From Atrichornis clamosus (lineage: Eukaryota > Chordata > Aves > Passeriformes > Menuridae), in contig WBMZ01000259.1 in assembly GCA_013400975.1 (NCBI GenBank), positions 62,001 to 126,000 of the forward strand: a stretch of 64,000 nucleotides of DNA, written 5' to 3'. This document shows positions 1 to 10,500 of this stretch, in pieces. Every line of letters starts with the position of its first letter. Positions within the stretch are counted from its first letter, which is position 1. Below the pieces are notes generated by a model. That model searched no databases. It was not told the DNA's origin and worked only from the letters and a program-made list of their open reading frames with translations. The translations under genes and the position numbers were made by a program.

Positions 1-2110
1 AGAAAACAGCTGAATCAAAATCACACATATCACATCCCCATGACTGATCTTTTATTGCAAAACACAAAGATCATATAATAGGCTGAAATATTTTTTTAAA
101 AGCAAAAGTCAAAATCAGTAGCAAGCATCTTATTTTATAATCAAATTTGCTGCTCTTTCCATTATAACCTGTTCTGATTAGAAGAAGCTAACTTGGGAAA
201 TGATGACTGAAGCAGCATTTGTTCTGCAGTACAGCAGTCTGCTTCATGACTTAGTGTGTGTTTAAACAGCTCTGCAAAAACCAAATCATGGTGTGGTTAT
301 TTTGCTGGAACATGATGCCACTAGAACTGGAAACAACTATTTTATACTGAGAATTAAGCAAACCTGTAAGCCAGTTGCTCAAATATCTTGCCATGTTTTG
401 AAAGCACTTAATTTTCATTGCTGTCAATATTCATGACTTGGTGCCAAGCCTTACCGAAAGGTCGTATTTACTCTGTATGAGTGACTTCTGTCCCAGCTGA
501 AACAAATACAACCTAAACCAATTACATCTCCACAATGTAGCTCATACAGCTGCCAATACACCGTCTTGTGCAGCAGGCAACGAAAGCATCCCGCTGGCCA
601 TTTTTACATGACAATATAAATAGTGAGTAGTAATGCTGTGCATTAGTGCTACATGGATCTGAGCTGAAGTTTCAAGTCTAAACCCTAGCCTAATCATTCT
701 GACTACTGCAATTTCTAAAATTGTTTCAGTTCTTTAATTAATTGTGTGTACCAGAAAAGCAAATAACCATTATGGAAGAATAAAGGCAGAAATCTCTAAG
801 TTGCATGGTAATTACACCTGATTCCATTGAGGACCCTCTTTTCCACTTCTCCCCTTCCATAAACCATTTAAATTTTCAGATTCTATTTCAAACAATGTTT
901 CTTCACACAGAAAGACACTGTACCACACAGCTGCAAGGAATTTTCAGTGTATACACATGTGTATGCACATATTCCCCTTCCTCCCATACCAGGACAAGAC
1001 AGGAATAGACACTACAAACAAATAACATTAAAGTCCCTCAACTACTTCTATGTATTTAGGTATGGATGGCAAAATCAGGTGTCCTGAGATTCTAAACACA
1101 AACTTTTTCCATCTGTGAGTTCTTTTGCTGCTGTGGATATATGTGGACAATTTTGTTTTCACAGTTAACTTCTTTTTTTCAGGTATGTATTTGTACAGGG
1201 CAGACTTGACTGAGTGGACAGCCTGAGGTAAACCTCAAGTTTCTGGCTACCTTAAAAGACCACCTTCCTAGTTATAAATAGCCTAAGGATGCACTGACAT
1301 CCATGGGAACTTCTTTTTCTCCCATGAATAGAAATCAACTTGCTTATTTTCAAAGACGTGAACAGCTAAATTCCAAAACTGAGCCTCATTTCTTTGCAGT
1401 AAACAGCATGTCACATTTTGGTTTTTGTTTGAAAAATGCCATTGCCAGCAGCAATGCTGCCATGCTGACCTTGCCAGCAATGATGCTGGCAGCATATTAT
1501 TCAGATTTACTTGTGATAAAACATTCACTCTAATGTGCTACAAGCTACACTTCAGAGGTTCTTGCACAGGATCTTACAATAATGCCTTCAGGTTGCTAAC
1601 TGATCAGATATTTCAGATTAATCTGTCTTTGCTGACCTGAATTTGGACTGTATTCCTCGAACACTGTGAGGCCTCAGGGTCTGCTGATTGAGGTAAAAAC
1701 CAGGAGTAAGCCCCACATCTTGTTTTATCTCAGGCCTGTAATGGATCCCCTTTGGGAGGGCAGGAGGAGCTCAGTGCTGGGCTCAGCTGTGTGGGGAGAC
1801 CCTCAGGTCCCTGGGGTGACCTTCAGTTGGGAACTGCCAGCCCCAACCCAGGACTAAGGCTCCACATGTGCAGCTGTATCTGTCCCAGAGCTGTGGTTGA
1901 ACCCTAATTGATGAACAACCACCTGATTCAGCTAAATGAGCCAAACCAAGCAGGGAAGCAGTTCCCAGTCTGGCAGAGCCTGCTGGAGAGGAAAAACAGG
2001 TTATAACCTGACTGCATTAAATCCACGTTCTCATGACACCATTGTCCTTTACTCCAAGACCAGGCAAGTAGTGTTTTGGCATTGGCATGGAAGGAATCAC
2101 TGACACCTGC
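1..2110. other. Left flank, no gene recognised
   Basis: This AT-rich sequence lies beyond the proposed TM4SF1 polyadenylation site. I see no ORF with a recognisable domain and no complete exon. The interval 1660-1990 is noticeably more GC-rich than its surroundings but matches no family I know. A small perfect inverted repeat lies at 1472-1491. A minus-strand AATAAA at 51-56 could belong to a neighbouring or extended transcript. Confidence 0.5.
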
Positions 2111-2131
2111 TGGGTATTTTTAATACAAATC

Positions 2132-2137
2132 TTTATT
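2132..2137 (-). terminator. TM4SF1: Polyadenylation signal, probable TM4SF1 3' end
   Basis: AATAAA on the minus strand, roughly 0.9 kb after the proposed TM4SF1 stop codon. It is the first perfect hexamer I noticed downstream of the last exon. Cleavage would fall near 2110-2120. Inference only. Confidence 0.4.
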
Positions 2138-3003
2138 TGTGTAATACAGGGCAAGTTCAGAAAAATCCTGCAAAGGGGAAGTGCATGTATCTACCTGCAA
2201 TCATCCACATTTTAGTGCTGCTTTGGTTGTGGCCCAGCTGACCAAAACCCAGTATTCATTTATATCCAGGCCAGACTAGATTTGGTTTGTGTTCATTCCA
2301 AGCTCAGAATGAAATAGCAACCTTATTGGGAAGGCAGGACAAAGTACAGAGCAGTTGTGTTGGTAGAAAGAAAAAAACAAATAAAACCTCTTTAGTGACA
2401 CGTGTTCAGGCAGTTGCCTGTACCAAGATGAAATGAACCAAAGAAATTCAGGATTCATTTTGCCTTTGGGTTCAGGCAGGTTAGTGAAAAACCTGCATAT
2501 GACTCCAACAGCAAAGGCTGACCCCAAGTCAGTTAAATTCATGGCAACAGCTCAGTTGACATGTGTAACAATGACACAATGACAACAGTGTGTATTTCAG
2601 TATGCATGGAATGTTCAAATAAAAATCCACAGAATACTCATTACAGCACACACACGCACCGATGTCAATGCACTGTCGGGTTTCTAGCAAACATATGTCT
2701 GTGGGGGGGGGAAACAAAAAGAAAGAAACATATTAATGGAAAGAATGTTAATATTGTATCCAACTGATTATGCAAAAATTAACCTGACCACATTTAGTCA
2801 ACCATAGTATGGCTCTTCTATACTGCAGTTACAGCAAGGAAGACAGGAGGAAGAAAACAGTAATAGCTTTGAAAGAGCCGCAACACTCAACTACGTCAAT
2901 TAAAAAAGTGAAACACATGCTTATCTATAGTGTGTGACATAAATTATACCTGGTTCATACTTTAAGCCACGGTAATTCCAACACTAGCACTATGATACTG
3001 ATT

Positions 3004-3033
3004 TTAACAATATGTCCAAAATATTGAACAAGG
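3004..3033 (-). CDS. TM4SF1: TM4SF1 possible terminal coding exon
   Basis: Human TM4SF1 ends in a tiny last exon adding only a few residues, so one is expected here. The best acceptor I see downstream on the minus strand is TTTCTTTACAG at 3044-3034. Phase 0 joining would add nine residues (PCSIFWTYC) and a stop at 3006-3004, leaving a 3' UTR of about 0.9 kb. A rival acceptor after a longer pyrimidine tract near 2835 would add 24 residues. Neither resembles the human tail closely, so this placement is tentative. Confidence 0.3.
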   Translation of the reverse strand, partial: PCSIFWTYC

Positions 3034-3616
3034 CTGTAAAGAAATTTGGAGAAAATTCCCCTTTCTCACTCAAAAAAAAATCCACCTTCAAAAACCTTCC
3101 AGATGTGTCTGCAGATTTTGTTAGTTATGTGCAATTTAATTCCTTCTCTTATCTTACTTTTACTAAGCAAGGCAGGATGCTGCAGTTTTCATTACATGCA
3201 GCATATTGTCCGCAGTTTATGAGCTGCTGTGGACAAAACACAAGGCTAATACAATATAGTTAGGACACGCACCACACTATGCAACAACAGTTTAAGCAAA
3301 GACCACAACCACTAGCAGATCTGTATCTCAGTTATATCACCTATGTAGTGCTGATGATCGCATGTGTCATTGGGCAGACAAAAGCCTTCTAGCTTCCAGC
3401 TCTCCTGCACTGTGACAGCTGAGGAATCAGCTGAAAGCATGTGGTCAAACACCACATGAAAATGCTAATCACAACAGGGCTATAAAAACAGTTGTACAGG
3501 GAACTGCTGCTTAAGAATACCTAAAAACTAACTGCTGAGTAAGACTGCACAGTAGCATTGGTAACAATAGTTTTATGTTCATCTGAGAAGCATGGGTATA
3601 TCTATAAATGACTTAC

Positions 3617-3797
3617 CTCCTCATGACTGCAGCACAACCCACACAGTCCTCCAAGAATGCCATTGATTATCTGTATGAAGCACAGAATGAATTCTATTCC
3701 TCCCAAAACAAGGAGGATTGAAAAGAGGGTGACGTTCCACTGCACAATGTTTTGAGGTTCTTGACATTCAGACCACTTGTTATACTCAAACAAGTAC
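3617..3797 (-). CDS. TM4SF1: TM4SF1 coding exon 4
   Basis: This exon is 181 nt. With the last two bases of exon 3 it restores a glycine codon and then reads [18 protein letters not shown], the rest of the large extracellular loop. [19 protein letters not shown] (segment 4) follows, then the cytoplasmic tail [11 protein letters not shown]. One N-glycosylation sequon (NVT) sits at the membrane edge. The acceptor is TGCACAG; the donor is GTAAGT at 3616-3611, phase 0. Reading through the donor would add only VSHL and a stop. Confidence 0.92.
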
Positions 3798-5151
3798 CTG
3801 TGCACAGCAATTAAAAACATATTAACATTGTGTCAGAGTGGGATACTTACCATATACTAGAACCAAAATATGTCTAGTCTGTAACTGCATCAAGGATATT
3901 CACTCCAAGTGGTAATAGCAAAAGCAGTGGTTTACTCATGAAAGGTTTGTTTGGTCTAGGAACATGTTGAAATATCAACCACACATTTTTGCTAAGTCTT
4001 GGTTTCTTTTAAAAGATTATGTAAGCTTTAAAGGCAGAATCTTCTATTACTAATTAAAGTGAGGCAGAAACTCAATAAAGTTGAAAGAGCAAAGCTATTT
4101 CTCAAAACAACCACAGAGCTGGGCCTTTTTTCTAAAGATAGCAGTCACTGATCTGAGGCAAATGGGTCACTTTCTCTCCTGTGCTGCTGTCTTTGGTTCC
4201 TCCTGTGCCTACTTGGATGAGCTAAACACAGAACAAATTTGGAGGGGTACTGCAATATTTCAGCTGTTACTGCTCACTCACATCTTGAGAACTTCAGCAT
4301 TTGCCTTCAGCAAGGATTTAACCTAGTTCTTCTACAGTCAGTCATGCTCAGAATGATGTAGGAGGAAGAATGACCCCTCTTGGGAGAGATGCAACTGAAA
4401 TGTAAAATTCAAACTCTACTGCAAAGAGCTTTGTGTGGCTTCTCAGTACTTAAACTGCCTCTAGTCTGGCATCAGCCATAAGCTGTTGCTAGATACAATT
4501 GTGAGGCTGCCAACCATACAGTTATTTTAAAAGCATGCCATAATACAAACCGTATCAGGATTTATGGACATTAATGGGGAATAGCGCAAAATTTTTTTTT
4601 TGCAGGAGAATCCTAATTAGGGATAATAAGGAGCTTCTTGCCCTCTCTGCTCTGCAATGTACAAAGATTCTTATAAATGTTCTCAAGTTTCATTTATGAG
4701 ATTCTATGCTATTGTCAGTAATGTGGGCAATGTGCCATCTTATGCTGACACAAAGCAACTTCAGAAGCAAGCCTGACAAACAGACTCTTACACAAATGAC
4801 AAGACAAATTTCTTAACAACCACTGTTCCTAATTTTCAAATCCCTCAAAGTCCTAAAACTTTATACTTTGTTAGAGATGTTCATGGACATGAACTGTATC
4901 TGATATATAGATTTAATTACCTATATATATGTTCAGGTCCCTTTTTGTAGGACAGAGGATTTCTATTGCTTTGGTTTTACACTATAGCAGCAAGGGTAAC
5001 TGATGCCATTTGCTTAGTTCTTAGTAAGTAGGAAGGATGACTGTATGAACAGATCTTATTATATGGTTACTGGATATTGCTCAAAGGTACTGGAATAAAG
5101 CCCATGTCTACATGGGGGAAGATATAACATCCTCATGAACAGACAACTTAC

Positions 5152-5300
5152 CCTCCAGAGGAATCAGTGAAAGGATAGATCCAGTTTCTCTCTAGGTGGG
5201 TAAAACAATATGGTCCTTGAGACAAGCCCAGTGCTGAAACAATTATACAGTATCCAGAGCCAAGGATCCCAACAAAGGCTGCCAAAACTGAGGACAGCAT
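5152..5300 (-). CDS. TM4SF1: TM4SF1 coding exon 3
   Basis: This 149-nt exon (49 codons plus 2 nt) starts [20 protein letters not shown], the third membrane segment, and continues into the large extracellular loop (GPYCF, then [13 protein letters not shown]). The upstream intron is only 89 nt (5389-5301). The donor is GTAAGT at 5151-5146. Confidence 0.93.
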
Positions 5301-5389
5301 CTACAGAGCAGACATAAACATGAACGTTCAGCACAGCCATTACCTTGTGTTTGGGATTACCTGGGACAGGGGTGTACAGGCTCACTTAC

Positions 5390-5479
5390 CGCACAGCTCT
5401 TTCCACAGCCCTCATGGCCAAAGCACCCACAGCAGTCGTCATTGTGAAGCCCAATGAACACTACAGCTGGAATGAGTAC
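5390..5479 (-). CDS. TM4SF1: TM4SF1 coding exon 2
   Basis: This 90-nt exon (30 codons, phase 0/0) completes transmembrane segment 2 and encodes the short cytoplasmic loop with [18 protein letters not shown], a cysteine-rich hallmark of the L6 family. The acceptor is ACCCAG at its upstream edge; the donor is GTAAGT at 5389-5384. TM4SF4 exon 2 in this window has the same 90-nt length and phase. Confidence 0.93.
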
Positions 5480-6545
5480 CTGGGTACAGAGCAAACAAAC
5501 CACACTGTCCATTTTGGTTGCACAGAGAGGGCAGATAAAACACAGTCCTCTAAATTGCATTCATCCATGTTGCTTCTTGGCAGTCAACCTGTATAGAGAT
5601 TCAGCTTTACTCCTATTTAACACAGTAGGCAGATCACTACTGACATCACCAACTCCAGAACAGGTATATTTCTATTGCCGCTTTGTGTATACACAGCACG
5701 TAAGTGCAGAAACAGACTGCTGAGGCATTGCTACATTTAAAGTATTTCAGCTTTAAAAGTTTTTGTTCCCATCAAAGGCTATATCCTGCAAACAAAATGC
5801 TTTGCAAAAAAAGACATTAACTTTCTGTAGATAAGGACTACAAGATAAATTTGTCTGAAAAACAACTACTGCCTTTATACTAGTTACTTAGGAGCAATCA
5901 TCACTGCCTGTGTGACAAACCAGTCTGAAAAGAGCAGAAAGTCTAGGAATATTTTGCTCAATTCAGGCAAACCTCTCATTACAGACATCTACCTTTTTCC
6001 AAGATTTCACAGTCAGTTTCCAGAGACAGACATGCAAAGTAACAAAGCAGAAGCTGGAAAGTGATAAATAGAAACCATCCATACTCCAGAGCTTTTAGCA
6101 TAAAATCAAGGAGTGGAGCTGATTAAAATGAGGAGCCTCCCACTAGCACTATTAGCACTTTAATAGTGTCCACTCACAAAGGCTCTACACCCAGGAGTAC
6201 CCTGAAAAACCATAAAGAAAGAGGAGAGAGTTATCTGCAAACTGCACAGATTTACTTAACAAGAAACTGGAATAAGAACTATCCAGTTGAACAGACACAT
6301 ACTTGTCACCCCTTACTCAAACCTACTTCTGAGCCCCAATGCTTCAGGTCTGGAAGAGGTTGCACAGGTATATTGTAGGAGCAGTTACATTGATTTCACT
6401 TGTATTATTCTGTGTGTAAAGCCCAGTCTTTGCAAATCCCACTCTAGGTCCCAAAGGGGCTGTAACACAGCTGTAAACACCTCTCACTACACAAAGCACC
6501 TTAGCACACAATTGTTTTCAACCTGGGGTTTGCAGACACCATGAG

Positions 6546-6590
6546 ATCATAGAATCGTTGAGTGCTAAGGATTGGAAGGGACCTATAACC
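6546..6590 (-). repeat. CR1 3' tail fragment, minus orientation
   Basis: On the minus strand the segment reads as a CR1 LINE 3' terminus: CCTTCCAATCC, then ACGATTCTATGATCT. It lies in TM4SF1 intron 1. Only about 45 bp are recognisable. Confidence 0.6.
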
Positions 6591-7217
6591 TGTTTCTAAG
6601 AGGACTTTGAAAAGCAGATGAAAAAGGAAGAGTGCAGTCAGGAGACTTAAATATGCTACAGTGTGGTCCACAAAAGTGAAAAGTAGAAAATAAGAGTTTT
6701 AGATTAACTATATCCTATAATGAACACACTCAATTCTTCATCCTTTGCTGTTACTTGAATGCAAAGCTTTGACAACTGCCACTTGATTCCTCTGAATAAT
6801 TAGCTAATGAAGAGAAATAACTGTCAGCATCTCAGATAATAGAAATTAAAGAATTGTAAGTAAATGCTAGTTAGTTAGGCACATTTAAAAGGAGAATGGT
6901 TCAATAATATAGCAAAAATTTAAGATGTAACACTTTATGCAAACTGTAACCCACTGAGTCTTGGTTTCACTTTTGCATTTGGATTCTGTGACCTGGACAC
7001 TTTGACTTTTTCAGCTTTAAAGTGACATAATGTTGCAGATAAGATGACCAATACTAACTAATAATAGCTTTGGGATAATATAGCTAATTATTTTTTTATA
7101 CAACTCCAGAGATTCCTGTTGACAAGATATTTGATGAATAAAGGTAACCAGTAGAGAAAGAGTAGAACCAAGTAGCTCCAAAACAAACCTGAAAGAAGAC
7201 ACTAGGTTATTACTTAC

Positions 7218-7394
7218 CACAAAGCCTCCACCTAGAATGCCATGAAGGCACTCCGCGTATTTGCTCAGGTGATGCTCTGAAGCAAATCTTGTTTCACCAT
7301 TGGGAAAATAAAGTAAAGTGTTGGCCACGATGCAGAGCAGGGCAAGGATGAGCAACTTATAACCAACACATCTGGCACACCTTCCAAAACACAT
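7218..7394 (-). CDS. TM4SF1: TM4SF1 coding exon 1
   Basis: This exon holds the start codon at 7394-7392 and 59 codons. It begins [12 protein letters not shown], followed by a hydrophobic first membrane segment (about residues 12-30) and [19 protein letters not shown] in the first extracellular loop. It ends in GILGGGFV just before a GTAAGT donor at 7217-7212, phase 0. The start is chosen because MC-x-G-x-C-ARC is the conserved N-terminus of the L6 family. Confidence 0.93.
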
Positions 7395-7489
7395 GTTCTC
7401 AGCTTTACAAATCCTCCTTCAACTAGTTCGATCCAACCTATCTCACGCCTGTCCACACCTAAAAGAAGATCAGCATTTCTTCTCCTCTC

Positions 7490-7497
7490 CTTAAATA
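7490..7497 (-). promoter_or_regulatory. TM4SF1: TATA-like box upstream of TM4SF1
   Basis: TATTTAAG on the minus strand about 100 bp upstream of the TM4SF1 start codon, which would place transcription start near 7465 and give a short 5' UTR. A CATTCC/GGAATG hexamer, the core of TEAD (MCAT) sites, lies a little further upstream at 7548-7553. Both are short matches, so this is a suggestion. Confidence 0.35.
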
Positions 7498-7599
7498 CCA
7501 GGGGTTACCTAGCTACCTGGATGACGTTTACAAGCCTTCCTAACCACCATTCCCAATTGCAGAGTGAGGGAGCAGGGATGGCAGAATGCCACCGCCCTT

Positions 7600-10500
7600 T
7601 TAAAATGCAATAATTGTAGATGAACCAAACGCAATGAAGGAAATATTGAATACTAGGTAATTTCACTCTAATATATGGTGCTTGGAGTAATCACTGGTGA
7701 ACATGATTAGCAGTGAACAACAGGCTTACACCACAACACAAGTTCTGTTAGGAACTGAAGGAAGAAGATTTTGTTTGCTTTGTTAGAAGCTGCTTTGCAT
7801 TTCAAGTTTATGGACTGATTCAGAACAACCTGAAGCCAGGGAAAGACTCATCTGACTTCAACAGTACTGCGTCAGAGTTTTGGGTATAAACAGAATAAGG
7901 TCTACAGCAATGAGGAGTATGTAGAGCAACCTCTCGCTTTGCTATCCTGTTGATGAAACAAGAGAAAACCTCACCAGGAGGTTGGAAAATAAATAAAATG
8001 AACAGGTAGGCTTCTTAGGAGTATTCTTGTTCTTGCCATTACAAGACAAACAGCCATTTAGTAAATGGTTTGGTAACAGCTTAATCAAGCAAGCACTGGT
8101 GAAAAATACTGCTTAAAAAAAGCAGGATTATAAAAGAGAGTCCTTGCACTGAAATACCATATATAGAAACACACCCAAAAAGAAATATGCCAAGAAAGAA
8201 ACAGATTGTATCAAAGGTTTCCAAGTGGCGTTACATGTACCAGTCACATTAATTTCCATAGTACATGGAGATACAAAGTGACCTATAAATATTAAGCGCT
8301 AGCCTTTTCTCTTTTCCCTCCTGCAAATGTTGCTAATAGCCCAAAGCTTTCATCTTCACACACACACAGTTCAACACAAAGGCGAGAGCGGCCATGCCCA
8401 CTGCCATCACATGACAGAAGGTAACTAAAATGCACAAGCCCAGACTTGATCTGCGAGGTGCTGCTGCTGCCATCGTCACAATACAATGTAATTCTCATTG
8501 CAAAACCAGAACCTAGACAAATGGAGTTTGGGAATGTACAGGGTATTAGAAGACTATTGTACGAATTTAAAAAAAATATTCAGGTTTCTTTCTTTGGGGG
8601 TGGGGTGGGTTTAACAGCTAAATAACACAGTAAACACAAGTCCAAGTCAAATGCATGGCTTTCTTGCAAGAGATGTGAGCAACACTTAAGCTGAGAAAGA
8701 ATGTGTGAAAAGAAAAGGTGGGGATGAAAACGGGGAAGAGAGCAGTCAGGTGCAGCTGTGGCTTTGTGATGTAACTTCTCCGGGTATTGTAGCTGCTGAC
8801 CTTGGAGACTTCCTTCATGATGAGAAATATCCTCCAATTGTAGAAACATAGGCTGGCCATTATTGTGTGCTTCACCTCTAATGACTAAAACAACCATAAA
8901 CATCATCCTGCAAGTTTCCTCTGCAGAAGACAGATGCTCAGCTAAAAACTTCCTTTACTGTGTTAGGCTAAAAAACCCCAAACCCCTCCTTCCCTAAAGT
9001 TCACTACCCAGTACCCTTTCCCCATCTCAACAACCACACCAACATATGGCCACTGGGACATAGATTTAAAATCCTAACCCTAATCACAGATTTTAAAACT
9101 GTTCTATTTACAATTTAAATAATGGTTTTCTAAACACTTCATTGAAAAAAAATTACATAATCAAAAGCTTCCTGTATTTAAAATAAATTCTATATTTAAA
9201 ATAAAGCATGTGAGGCATTGCATGAGCATTGCAGAACAAATACCGCTCCAACAATACCATAGTAATTCAGATCGCTCTCCTATATAGACCTATATAGATT
9301 ACAAAAATCTTGAGCTCTTTTTTATTTCATGTGACTGCTTCATAATTCCTAATTTTACTGCTCAGCAAAGTGAGCAGCAGTGGATTTTTGGAAAGCCTTG
9401 TGTGCATGCTGAGTTTTAAAATATGAAACATACTCACAGATGAACAGTAGTCAAACACAAGCTTCTCATCAACCTGAGAAAGAGCAGGGCCCAAACTGCA
9501 GCTTGTGACATGCTCCAGCCCTATTGGACATCTGAGTTTACACTAGTGTATACAAAACCAGAACTGAGTTTTGAGTCTTTTATAAAGAATCATACTGTTT
9601 TGCACTTGAAGAGCTGAGATAATTGTTTACTCCCTCACAGGTTTCCCATGCTCCACTGGAAACTTTACTATTTCTTTCTCACAGGACGATTTCTGCAGTT
9701 CTGATGCCTACCATGGGCAAAGAATATGTATTAAAAGGCAATCCAGCACCCAGTGTTATTAAAGGCAATAAAACTCTAGGCTAAAGTCTAACTTTAGACT
9801 GTAGGTCCAGCCCTCAGCTCTGACTGAGAAGAAGTTATGCCTGTGTGGGACAGGAAGTACAAAATTATCAAAGGTACAGCGAAGTAGATTTGGTAACACA
9901 CTCTAAGGTTCAGCAGGTAGGACTTTTGCCAAAGGCTTCCATATCCTCTCCTGGCAGGAGAAGCTGGTTCAGAAACAATTACAGCAACTGGCTCGTGTCC
10001 CCAAATCATCAGTTCTGCAGGTTAAAGATTGTCAGCAGAGCAATGCTACATAAGGCAGGACACTTATCCTTCAAGCCAGAGAAGTGGCTGAAACTGGATG
10101 CCTTGTCCAATTACTGAGGTGTCTAATACCAAGGCTATTTTCACATAGAAGGATCCAGCAATCCCTCTATAAAACAACTCCTCCACCTCAGTAGTTCTTA
10201 TTGCTTTACTTCTGTTGCAGCAGGAAGACAGAAGCTTGCTTCTTTCACAAAATGCAGATATTAGAAAGAAACAAGTGTTTCCAGATGCCAAAAAGTGGAA
10301 GAACTCAAAACCAGTAGAAGAGCTCTCAACATTCAAGATCTGAAAACTTGGGTATTCTCTAGCTTTCTGGATCTCCTTCTCAACCAGCACAAGAAATTAC
10401 TTTCTCCAGCTCAACAGTGTTTTGGAAACACTTACTATATTTTTGGACAAGTCCTAAGTTTTCCTATTGTAAAGAAGAGTGGTTTATCAAAGACTTACAA

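Larger units (their letters stand above)
2110..7465 (-). other. TM4SF1: TM4SF1 gene, whole locus
   Basis: Transmembrane 4 L6 family member 1 is a small plasma-membrane protein with four transmembrane segments. Family knowledge links it to organising membrane domains and to cell migration, with high expression in endothelium and carcinomas. Four coding exons were read from the minus strand with matched phases (59 + 30 + 49.67 + 60.33 codons, 199 residues up to the last intron). The human protein has 202. Family features seen are an MCxGxCARC start, LLYFPNGET after the first membrane segment, DDCCGC in the cytoplasmic loop, GSGYC in segment 3 and [10 protein letters not shown] entering segment 4. 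It could be confused with TM4SF18, but the CARC start and the CSHEE end fit TM4SF1 better. The fifth, tiny exon is uncertain. TM4SF4 lies divergently about 27 kb away. Confidence 0.9.
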
